Assembly: GCA_014729375.1 (NCBI GenBank)
Contig: WJKA01000627.1
Span: forward strand, 1 to 21,376
From: Chitinivibrionales bacterium
Lineage (GTDB): Bacteria; Fibrobacterota; Chitinivibrionia; Chitinivibrionales; WJKA01
Length of the DNA: 21,376 nt
Reading direction: 5' to 3'
Position numbers and translations under genes: made by a program. Shown one piece after another: positions 14,317 through 21,376 of the stretch. The notes beneath the pieces are model-generated. The model was not told the origin of the DNA, searched no databases, and saw only the letters and a list, made by a program, of their open reading frames with translations. The stretch's first letter is position 1. Each line of letters begins with the position of its first letter.

Positions 14317-14355
14317 TTGTTTCGGATTTAAGGTATGTGCAGGTTATTGTCCATT

Positions 14356-15135
14356 ATGAATTTCCGTCCATGCATAGATATTCACCAGGGCGCGGTAAAG
14401 CAGATAGTCGGAGGCACACTTTCGGATTCTGATTCCGGTTCTCTGGTGACCAATTTTGAATCGAAAAAGCCGCCGTCGTATTATGCCGGACTTTATCGTG
14501 GAGATACTCTTTACGGAGGCCATGTTATTATGCTGGGGCCGGGCAATGAAAAGGCGGCATGTGAAGCGCTTTCCGCCTTTCCCCGGGGATTGCAGGCGGG
14601 TGGAGGCATACGACCGGACAATGCTGCAGCATTTCTGGATGCAGGGGCATCGCATGTAATAGTCACCTCGTATATATTTGATGATAAAGCGATAAGCCGG
14701 TCAAAGCTGCACAAGATGGTTGCCGCTGTAGGTAAAAAACGTCTTGTAATAGATTTGAGCTGTAAAAAAACGAACAACCGGTATGTTGTAGTCACCCGGC
14801 GATGGCAGGACAGGACATCGGTGGAACTTACAAAAGAGACACTTGAGTTCCTTGCTGAATATTGTGATGAATTCCTGGTACATGCGGCGGATGTCGAGGG
14901 GCGCCGCGCTGGTGTTGAACACGGCCTGGTGAAACTGCTTGGAAGCTTCTCGCCGATTCCGGTCACCTATGCAGGTGGAATACGCAGTATTGACGACATG
15001 GACAGGATATGTACGGAAGGCGCCGGGCGGGTTGATGCAACTATCGGCAGCGCGCTCGATATTTTCGGCGGGACTGTTTCGTACAGAAAAGTTGTCGAAT
15101 GGCACAACGCGCATTCAGCGCGACCTGCAGAGTAA
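14356..15135 (+). CDS. hisA: Eukaryote-type HisA (ProFAR isomerase)
   Basis: This enzyme isomerises ProFAR to PRFAR, the fourth step of histidine synthesis. The sequence fits the fungal/plant HIS6 subfamily, not the usual bacterial HisA: CIDIHQGAVKQIVGGTL (with the first catalytic Asp), PSYYAGLY, HVIMLGPGN, LQAGGGIRPDN, VIDLSCKK (second catalytic Asp), EFLVHAADVEG, YAGGIRSIDDM and SALDIFGG. The ATG at 14356 gives 259 residues and begins right before FRPCIDIH; an in-frame ATG at 14335 would add seven. Ribosome binding is weak for both (AGGT about 11 bases upstream of the chosen one). No other his gene is nearby. polB follows by 80 bases and may share the transcript. Confidence 0.9.
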   Translation: MNFRPCIDIHQGAVKQIVGGTLSDSDSGSLVTNFESKKPPSYYAGLYRGDTLYGGHVIMLGPGNEKAACEALSAFPRGLQAGGGIRPDNAAAFLDAGASHVIVTSYIFDDKAISRSKLHKMVAAVGKKRLVIDLSCKKTNNRYVVVTRRWQDRTSVELTKETLEFLAEYCDEFLVHAADVEGRRAGVEHGLVKLLGSFSPIPVTYAGGIRSIDDMDRICTEGAGRVDATIGSALDIFGGTVSYRKVVEWHNAHSARPAE

Positions 15136-15141
15136 AAGAGG

Positions 15142-15159
15142 TCCCCTCCTGTCAGGGGA
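15142..15159 (+). other. Small hairpin between hisA and polB
   Basis: TCCCCT and AGGGGA pair around CCTGTC. No T-run follows, so it is not an intrinsic terminator; it may be an mRNA processing or stability structure. Confidence 0.3.
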
Positions 15160-15215
15160 ACAACCGGCACTATATGAATGTCGCGCGCGACGCATACCGA
15201 TAAGGGGATCATCTG

Positions 15216-17528
15216 ATGGAGTTTCATGATACTGCGGATTGTTTCCTTCTTACGCAGGCGCACCGGGATTTCAGGGGGAAATTCGAGATAATCCTCCACG
15301 CAGTAACAGCGCTGGGCGCTTCGGTTAAAATAACCATCGATAATTACCGGCCACTGTTTTTTGTTCCCCGTTCCACACCCTCGCATCTGACACGGTTCTG
15401 CTCGGAGCGTACCGACCGGGGGCTGCGCTCATTAGAGGGCGCGGCGGTTGACTGCCTCTATTTCTCCACTTGGAGCGCATATCTCGAGTGTGCCCGGTTG
15501 CTCAGATCGCAGGGGATTCCTCTGTATGAATCCGATGTTCATCCGGTGGAACGGTATCTCATGGAGCGATTTGTCAAGGGAGGGTTTGAAGTCCGGTGCG
15601 ATTATCCGGAAAAAGCCCGTCACCTGGACCTGCATAATCCGCATATACGCGGCAAAGAAGTACATGTACCTCTCAGGGTGCTGGCGCTTGATATCGAGAC
15701 CAATGCCGACACGGGTGAAATATACAGTATTGCATTTTACGGCGGGGAGCACAGGGTTTTTATACAGGGCGGTCACGGTGAAAAAACCCATGAGATTACA
15801 TCGTGCAGTGATGAGCGGGACCTGCTGCGCGCTTCATTTGATTATGTCCACAAGGCGGACCCGGATATTCTTATCGGCTGGAATGTCATCGACTTTGATT
15901 TACAGATGCTCCAAGCAGCGTGCGAGCGCCGTGAGATTGCTTTCCGTATCGGAAGAGACGCCGTTGCTCAGGTGCTGGAAACGGGGCGGGGAGAGTTTTC
16001 CCGGCGGACAGCACGGGTACCCGGTCGCGTGATACTTGACGTTCCTGTTATGCTCCGCACGCACGGAATAGCCTTTGACGAATACTCGCTTGAATATATC
16101 GCTCACCAGATGCTGGGCAGGCACAAGCGGATTACCGCTACCGGACGGGAAAAAATTGATGAGATCAACCGGCTTTTTAAGGAAGACAGCGACGCGCTTG
16201 CGCGGTATAATCTCGAAGATGCAGTCTTGGCAAAGGAAATATTCGACAAGGCAGAGATACTTCCCAATACCGTGGCGCGGATAAAACGTTCCGGCCATCT
16301 GCTGGACCGTCCAGGGGGGAGTATTGCCGCATTCGACTATCTCTATCTCCCGCGACTTCATCGTGCCGGATATGTGGCCCGGGACGTTGCCGATAGTGGA
16401 AAACCGGCGGGACCTCTGCAGGGAGGCCACGTTATGGAGCCTCAGCCCGGATTGTATGAGAATGTACTTGTCTGTGATTTCCGGAGCCTGTATCCGACAA
16501 TCATTATGACATTCATGATTGATCCCCTGGGGTACAGATCAAAAGCAGAGCCGCGGATCACCGGCCCGGTGGGGCCGTCCTTTGCAAGAGAAGAAACGAT
16601 TCTGCCGAAAATAATTTCCGAACTGATGATTGCGCGGGCTGAAGCCAGAAAAGATAATAACCCGTTTTTGTCACAGGCGATTAAAATCCTGATGAACAGT
16701 TTTTACGGAGTACTGGGAACGCCGTCATGCAGGTTTTTTTCCCGCGAACTTGCCGAAACAATAACCGGAACCGGACGGTATTTGCTCAAAGAAACAGTGA
16801 GGCACATTGAAAAGACAACAGGCTGCAACGTTATTTACGGCGATACCGATTCCCTTTTTGTGCTTCTGGGGCCGGGTACTGAAAAAACTGCAGAACAGAC
16901 TGGCGAGCGCATTGCCGGTGAAGTCACCTCATGGCTCCGTCATGAAATCAGAGAGCGATTTGATACGTTTTCGGCACTTGAGCTTGAATTCGAAACACAT
17001 TTCCGTCACTTTTTCATGCCCACGGTGCGGGGGGGGACACAGGGGAGCAAAAAGCGCTATTGCGGCCTGGTTGAAAAGGGCGGAGAACCGGTATTGCGGT
17101 TTAAAGGGCTGGAGTCGGCACGTTCCGACTGGACGGCACTGGCAAAAGAGTTTCAGCACGAAATTTACATGCGGGTGTTTTTACAGAAACCGGTCGAGGA
17201 TTATGTTTTGTCGACAGTGAGACAGGTGCGAAAAGGGGCGTGTGATGACCGGCTGGTGTATAAAAAGCGAATGCGCAAATCAATTGGCGAATACACCGGT
17301 ACCCTGCCCCCGCATGTCCAGGCGGCACGATTGCTGAATACACCAAAGCATGTTGTGGCGTATTATATCACTGTAGATGGTCCCCAGCCGGTGGAAAAGA
17401 GGAGATCACCCATCGATTACAATCATTACATCGAAACACAACTCAAGCCTGTTGCCGATTCAATACTGGAATGGACCGGCCTGGATTTCGACTCGATTGT
17501 CACCGGCAGGCAGGAACTGGGGCTGTAG
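15216..17528 (+). CDS. polB: DNA polymerase II (family B)
   Basis: A 770-residue family B polymerase matching the length and order of E. coli Pol II (783), a repair and translesion enzyme. The 3'-5' exonuclease domain has Exo I LALDIETN (D159, E161), Exo II GWNVIDFDLQ (around 221-230) and Exo III YNLED (331-335), so proofreading residues are intact. The polymerase domain has motif A DFRSLYPTII (421-430), motif B KILMNSFYG (490-498) and motif C YGDTDSLFV (541-549, D543/D545). KKRYCG and KGLESARSDW lie further on. AAGGGG lies 8 bases before the ATG. It probably shares a transcript with hisA. The gene ends 48 bases from a convergent kinase gene. Confidence 0.96.
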   Translation: MEFHDTADCFLLTQAHRDFRGKFEIILHAVTALGASVKITIDNYRPLFFVPRSTPSHLTRFCSERTDRGLRSLEGAAVDCLYFSTWSAYLECARLLRSQGIPLYESDVHPVERYLMERFVKGGFEVRCDYPEKARHLDLHNPHIRGKEVHVPLRVLALDIETNADTGEIYSIAFYGGEHRVFIQGGHGEKTHEITSCSDERDLLRASFDYVHKADPDILIGWNVIDFDLQMLQAACERREIAFRIGRDAVAQVLETGRGEFSRRTARVPGRVILDVPVMLRTHGIAFDEYSLEYIAHQMLGRHKRITATGREKIDEINRLFKEDSDALARYNLEDAVLAKEIFDKAEILPNTVARIKRSGHLLDRPGGSIAAFDYLYLPRLHRAGYVARDVADSGKPAGPLQGGHVMEPQPGLYENVLVCDFRSLYPTIIMTFMIDPLGYRSKAEPRITGPVGPSFAREETILPKIISELMIARAEARKDNNPFLSQAIKILMNSFYGVLGTPSCRFFSRELAETITGTGRYLLKETVRHIEKTTGCNVIYGDTDSLFVLLGPGTEKTAEQTGERIAGEVTSWLRHEIRERFDTFSALELEFETHFRHFFMPTVRGGTQGSKKRYCGLVEKGGEPVLRFKGLESARSDWTALAKEFQHEIYMRVFLQKPVEDYVLSTVRQVRKGACDDRLVYKKRMRKSIGEYTGTLPPHVQAARLLNTPKHVVAYYITVDGPQPVEKRRSPIDYNHYIETQLKPVADSILEWTGLDFDSIVTGRQELGL

Positions 17529-17576
17529 GCAGGACACTGGTGTGCCAGTTGCCTTGTCGCGGCTTGCTGGGGATAC

Positions 17577-19073
17577 CTATAGCAGACCCATGAACGCTTC
17601 AGTGTATTCAGTAATGCCGTCAAATGCAACATTTGCGACCTTGTTGATCTTGATGTCAAACGACGTGCTCGTTTCCATGGGAGTAGTCTTGTCGAGCGCT
17701 GCTTTTCCCAGGATTGCCGCACCAAATGCCGTCGCTTCCTCCATCTGAGTCAAAGCTGCCTGAGACTCTGGATACAGCGCGGTCAGCAGCGCGTTATATG
17801 TCCTGTTTTTCCGAAAACCGCCTTCAGTAAAAATGGTTCCTTTTCCATCATATCCGATCATACCGAGTGCAGCCTTTGTCTGAATCGCAAGAGAAAGATT
17901 ACACACCGCGCATGCTGTTTCAAAATTTTTGAAAAATTCAGGCACGGCGTTTCCTTCCTGGATATCAGAAAGCAGAAATTCCTTTCCGTCTTCAACAGCC
18001 CGCGGGACAGCGGTAGGGAATATGCCTGTCCCTTTTGCCACTGACGGCAGGATAAACAGCTTTTTTTCTGCAATAATTTTCCGGCACAGTTCCTGGTCCA
18101 GATCGGGAAATTCTTTCTTTCCGGTCAATTTCTGAAAAATTCCCAGGTAGGTGTCATATTCCATTCCACCCATGAAAATCGAAGTCTTGACCGGATTGTA
18201 AAATGCATCGAGATTATAGAATACCAGCTTGCCAAGCTCATCCTGTTCGAAATGCACACCGCCGGTCGGATGCATTGCCACGCACCAGGTCCCGGTTGAG
18301 TTGAGCACGAAATCGCTGTACCCTTTGACAAGAAACGGAAGCAGCGAGGAGTTCGAGTCGTGGATTCCCATTGTTACAACGCAATCGGTCGGGAGCCCCG
18401 TCTCCTCAGATGCCTGTTCGCTGACTGTTCCCAGTACCTCCCAAGATTTCGATATGTCGGGCGCAAGCTTATCAGTGATACCAAGCTTTTCTGCAACGCT
18501 GGAATATTTTCTCTTTTCAAAATCGAAAAGATAGGTATGACAACCGACATAGGTCGGCTCAGCACCGTATTTCCCGGTGAATACAAAACCGAAATATTGC
18601 GGATAGCTGAGAATCATGTGGACATTTTTGAATTGTCCGGGATATGTTTTCTGCATGAAGTAGATTTTTTTACCTGCGTTGATCAGGCTGCCGATCTGCG
18701 CTGTGGCAGTTTTCTCCTGGAGCGATTCCCGCGTGCCGAACTTTGCATAAAATTCCTCCTGAAATGCATCATCCGTCTCGGTGGTATATGCGACCGGCGG
18801 AACGGCAATGTTGCCCTCTTTGTCAATGCACACCACTGTTGCTCCGTGGGTGGTCACCGAAAGCGCCTTGATAGCATATCTGGATGAAAATTCTTTCAGA
18901 CGATTCTTGAACCATCTGGTCATTTCATCAACAACTTCGAAATGAATGCCGTTTTCTACTTTTTCTTCAAAATTCTCATAAACAGAATCGACGAGGTTCA
19001 ATTCTTCATCGAAAATCAAAACCTTTTTATTGGTTTTTCCGACATCGATGACTGCAATATGCTTTGGTGCCAT
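17577..19073 (-). CDS. FGGY-family sugar kinase (rhamnulokinase/fuculokinase-like)
   Basis: A 498-residue kinase of the FGGY fold. The N-terminal phosphate-binding loop is IAVIDVGKTNKKVLIFD; the catalytic Asp is D239 in GIHDS, followed by an ATP-site STGTW (259-263) and a C-terminal EGGFRKN loop. The STGTW block resembles that of rhamnulokinases and fuculokinases, so a deoxy-sugar ketose is the likely substrate, but specificity cannot be read from sequence. No isomerase, aldolase or transporter for such a sugar is adjacent. AAGGAG lies 8 bases before the ATG and a clear promoter precedes it, so it is likely its own unit. Confidence 0.87.
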   Translation of the reverse strand: MAPKHIAVIDVGKTNKKVLIFDEELNLVDSVYENFEEKVENGIHFEVVDEMTRWFKNRLKEFSSRYAIKALSVTTHGATVVCIDKEGNIAVPPVAYTTETDDAFQEEFYAKFGTRESLQEKTATAQIGSLINAGKKIYFMQKTYPGQFKNVHMILSYPQYFGFVFTGKYGAEPTYVGCHTYLFDFEKRKYSSVAEKLGITDKLAPDISKSWEVLGTVSEQASEETGLPTDCVVTMGIHDSNSSLLPFLVKGYSDFVLNSTGTWCVAMHPTGGVHFEQDELGKLVFYNLDAFYNPVKTSIFMGGMEYDTYLGIFQKLTGKKEFPDLDQELCRKIIAEKKLFILPSVAKGTGIFPTAVPRAVEDGKEFLLSDIQEGNAVPEFFKNFETACAVCNLSLAIQTKAALGMIGYDGKGTIFTEGGFRKNRTYNALLTALYPESQAALTQMEEATAFGAAILGKAALDKTTPMETSTSFDIKINKVANVAFDGITEYTEAFMGLL

Positions 19074-19123
19074 AGGGTTCGCTCCTTTCGAATTCTCTTA
19101 CTGCTGCAATATCCGTGTTTTTA

Positions 19124-19152
19124 AATATACGAATTAAAGGATACGGAATCAA
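19124..19152 (-). promoter_or_regulatory. Sigma70-type promoter of the FGGY kinase gene
   Basis: On the minus strand TTGATT (19152-19147) and TATATT (19129-19124) are 17 bases apart, giving a start near 19117 and a leader of about 45 bases. It lies in the 157-base gap after the MlaE permease gene. Confidence 0.6.
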
Positions 19153-19230
19153 CTGTACGCGGTTCAGGCGTGGTGTATCAACCCGGCACGCCGGGGTCAA
19201 AACATCGTTGTGCGTGCTTTTTTTTGCGCC

Positions 19231-20004
19231 TCACAGCAGGAGCGCCGAAACAATCAGATTTGCCACAATAATAAGCACACATGATGCCACGACAGCGTCA
19301 CGGGTAAAAAGGCCGACACCGATTGCACCGCCGGTGGTTGAATGGCCGTAGTAGCAACCGACAAGCGTATTGATTACGGTAAAAATTATCACTTTAACAA
19401 CGCCTGTCATCATTGATTGCAGAGTAAAACCGTATTTCATGCCGTTATAAAAGATATACGGGCTCAGTCCCATTGTCAGGGTAGAAAAAATCTGTGAGGA
19501 TATAATGGAAACAAGAGAGCCTGCCACAAAAAAGACCGGCGCCATGAAAAATCCGGCTGCAATACGGGGCAGGATCAGATAGCTGTATGGATCAAGAGAC
19601 AGAACAGTCAGAGCGTCGATTTGCTCAGTGACTTTCATGTTCCCGATTTCCGCGGTTATTTTCGCTGCGATCCGCCCGGCAAGAATGAGCCCGATAAGCG
19701 CCGGGCCAAGGTCGATAAATACAGTTGTGCTGACCATCTTGCCCATAAGCGAGGGTGCCGGGTGAAGAGCATCGGTGATGCTGACATAGGTGATTGCGGA
19801 AATGCCGCCAACGCAAATGCTCACCAGCATGACCATGGGAAGTGACATCACACCAATATGATACATCTGATCGACAATCGCCCGATAGCGCCAGCGGGAA
19901 AACACAGTCCTGGCAAAGAAAATGCTCAGGCTACCGATCATCTCTATTGATACGCGAACACTGGCACCGAACGTATCGGCAAGATCGTTCAGGAGTCTTT
20001 TCAT
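19231..20004 (-). CDS. mlaE: MlaE-family ABC transporter permease (lipid transport)
   Basis: A 257-residue permease of the MlaE/YrbE family, which with an MlaF ATPase and an MCE protein moves phospholipids between inner and outer membranes. Family features are the N-terminal amphipathic entry (IEMIGSLSIFFARTVFSRWRY), QMYHIGVMSLPMVMLV, the conserved cytoplasmic stretch AGRIAAKITAEIGNMKVTEQIDAL, LPRIAAGFF, and about five membrane helices. Unusually, neither an ATPase nor an MCE gene follows; the next minus-strand gene is a sugar kinase with its own promoter. No strong ribosome binding site is seen before the ATG. It is divergent from dapL across 183 bases. Confidence 0.92.
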   Translation of the reverse strand: MKRLLNDLADTFGASVRVSIEMIGSLSIFFARTVFSRWRYRAIVDQMYHIGVMSLPMVMLVSICVGGISAITYVSITDALHPAPSLMGKMVSTTVFIDLGPALIGLILAGRIAAKITAEIGNMKVTEQIDALTVLSLDPYSYLILPRIAAGFFMAPVFFVAGSLVSIISSQIFSTLTMGLSPYIFYNGMKYGFTLQSMMTGVVKVIIFTVINTLVGCYYGHSTTGGAIGVGLFTRDAVVASCVLIIVANLIVSALLL

Positions 20005-20187
20005 ACGGCTCTGAATGTGGACAATACAATGGAATTCAACGTACAGATGAAAAATAGTTTTTAGTGAAATGACAATGCATGTCCGGGCAATTTATCTTTC
20101 TCCGTGCTGCAAGAAACGTATCAATTACTTATTTTACTCTCTTTACCAGAAAATTGCACCATTCGTTTATTGCCGGAAGGAGATTTA

Positions 20188-21376
20188 ATGATACGACTTA
20201 ATGAAAATTATCTTAAACTGCAATCTTCATACCTTTTTTCCGATATTTCCCGTCGGGTGACACGCTTTCAGGCCGAACATCCCGGCAAAGAGGTTATCAA
20301 GCTTGGTATCGGTGATGTCACGCTTCCGTTACCCGATGCCTGCATAGCCGCGTTTCACGAGGCAATCGATGAGATGGCGGATGAAAAAACATTCCGGGGC
20401 TATGGTCCGGAACAGGGGTATGCATTTTTGCGGGAAAAAATCGTGCAGCACGATTTTGCTTCTCGCGGGGCTGAAGTTACCACTGATGAAATTTTTATCA
20501 GTGACGGTGCGAAATGCGATACGGGCAACATTCAGGAGGTCCTTGCGCCGGACATTACAATAGCAGTGCCCGATCCCGTGTATCCGGTGTATGTCGATAC
20601 CAATGTAATGGCGGGGCGGACCGGTGCGTTTGACAAAGGACGGTATCAGGGGCTTGTCTATCTGGAATCTACTGAAGAAAACGGCTATGTTCCGGATGTT
20701 CCCGAAAGCAAAGTTGACCTGATTTATCTCTGTTTCCCCAACAATCCGACTGGGGCGACCGCCACACGGGAGCAGCTTAAAGCCTGGGTCGATTATGCGA
20801 TTGCAAACAAGGCGCTTATTCTGTATGATGCCGCATATGCCGCATTTATACGGGATGATTCAGTTCCGAGGAGCATTTATGAAATCGAAGGCGCCCGCCG
20901 GGTAGCCGTTGAGAGCAGGAGTTTTTCGAAGACAGCCGGTTTTACGGGTACGCGGTGCGCGTATCTGGTTATTCCTGAAACATGCATGGTGTACGATTCA
21001 AACGGCTCGGCCCATGAACTTCATGCGCTCTGGAACCGGCGCCACAGTACCAAATTCAACGGCGTTTCATATCCGGTGCAGCGAGCGGCTGAAGCCGTGT
21101 ATTCGCCTGAGGGCATGCAGCAGATCACGGCGCTTGCGGATTATTATCTCGAAAATGCGGTACTGATCCGAAAGCAGATGAACTCACTCGGCTTTTCCTC
21201 TGTCGGCGGCACAAATTCTCCGTATATCTGGATCAATACTCAGAAAGACTCATGGGAATTTTTCGACAGACTGCTCAATGAAGCAGGAGTGGTATGTACG
21301 CCGGGAAGCGGATTCGGCAAATGCGGCGAAGGGCATATCAGGATCAGTGCGTTTAACAGCCGCAGAAATGTTGAAA
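20188..21376 (+). CDS. dapL: LL-diaminopimelate aminotransferase (3' end outside window)
   Basis: DapL converts tetrahydrodipicolinate directly to LL-diaminopimelate using glutamate, bypassing DapD, DapC and DapE. The open frame gives 396 residues to the window edge; the family has about 410, so only some 15 are missing. Motifs: IKLGIGDVTLPLP, GYGPEQGY, DPVYPVYVDTNVMAGRTG, FPNNPTGA, the PLP lysine K248 in SFSKTAGFTGTRC, and PGSGFGKCGEGHIRISAFNS with the carboxylate-binding Arg near the end. GGAAGGAGA lies 6-7 bases before the ATG. The reading frame is intact throughout. It fits functionally with dapA and dapB, 12 kb to the left. Confidence 0.96.
   Translation, partial: MIRLNENYLKLQSSYLFSDISRRVTRFQAEHPGKEVIKLGIGDVTLPLPDACIAAFHEAIDEMADEKTFRGYGPEQGYAFLREKIVQHDFASRGAEVTTDEIFISDGAKCDTGNIQEVLAPDITIAVPDPVYPVYVDTNVMAGRTGAFDKGRYQGLVYLESTEENGYVPDVPESKVDLIYLCFPNNPTGATATREQLKAWVDYAIANKALILYDAAYAAFIRDDSVPRSIYEIEGARRVAVESRSFSKTAGFTGTRCAYLVIPETCMVYDSNGSAHELHALWNRRHSTKFNGVSYPVQRAAEAVYSPEGMQQITALADYYLENAVLIRKQMNSLGFSSVGGTNSPYIWINTQKDSWEFFDRLLNEAGVVCTPGSGFGKCGEGHIRISAFNSRRNVE

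Noticed and set aside
17536..17550. ACTGG/CCAGT hairpin between convergent polB and kinase genes
   Set aside because: Short stem and no adjacent T-run on either side; cannot be called a terminator.
19182..19195. CCCGG-CACG-CCGGG hairpin after the MlaE gene as a terminator
   Set aside because: Stem of five pairs only and no T-run on the minus strand after it.
20069..20097. Possible dapL promoter (ATGACA, 17 bases, TTATCT)
   Set aside because: The -10 matches the consensus at only two positions, so it is not reported as a feature.

Overview
This looks like a chromosomal segment of a Gram-negative bacterium with intermediate G+C, probably an environmental lineage near the Fibrobacterota/Chitinivibrionia or a neighbouring group. 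That placement is an inference from the gene mix: DapL-type lysine synthesis, an MlaE permease, a MORN-repeat lipoprotein, two exported DUF5683-like proteins and a eukaryote-type HisA. Nothing in the window proves the phylum. There is no phage, transposase or CRISPR array; most of it is housekeeping.

Left arm, minus strand (1-2800): a tight run reads argF, a KaiC/RAD55-like RecA ATPase, two tiny three-helix membrane proteins, a CheY-like receiver protein, and the start of a second receiver protein that runs off the left edge. Stop-to-start distances are 18, -4, 3, 12 and -20 bases. The KaiC-membrane-receiver block is the best candidate for an uncharacterised signalling module.

Centre, plus strand (3265-10695): spoVG, tRNA-Gln(UUG), rplY (CTC form of L25), pth, rpsF, rpsR, rplI, dapA, dapB and two related exported membrane proteins, the first with a very long Glu-rich segment. 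The rpsF leader can fold into a hairpin with an unpaired CCG, as expected of the S6:S18 autoregulatory element. nrdR follows, with a sigma70-like promoter and a near-consensus NrdR box beside it (probable autoregulation), and ends in a clear intrinsic terminator.

Right half (11400-21376): a small unknown minus-strand gene faces away from dacB (PBP4-type peptidase) across a 20-base palindrome. A MORN_2 lipoprotein gene converges on dacB. A 360-base gap then holds an inverted-repeat-bounded, MITE-like element and a structured leader before a eukaryote-type hisA, followed by the family B DNA polymerase II gene polB. On the minus strand come a FGGY sugar kinase with its own promoter and a lone MlaE-type lipid transport permease. 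The window ends inside dapL, which together with dapA and dapB points to the diaminopimelate aminotransferase route to lysine and peptidoglycan.

Four genes rely on starts other than the longest ATG reading: spoVG (GTG), rplY (TTG), rpsF (GTG) and the truncated receiver gene (TTG).
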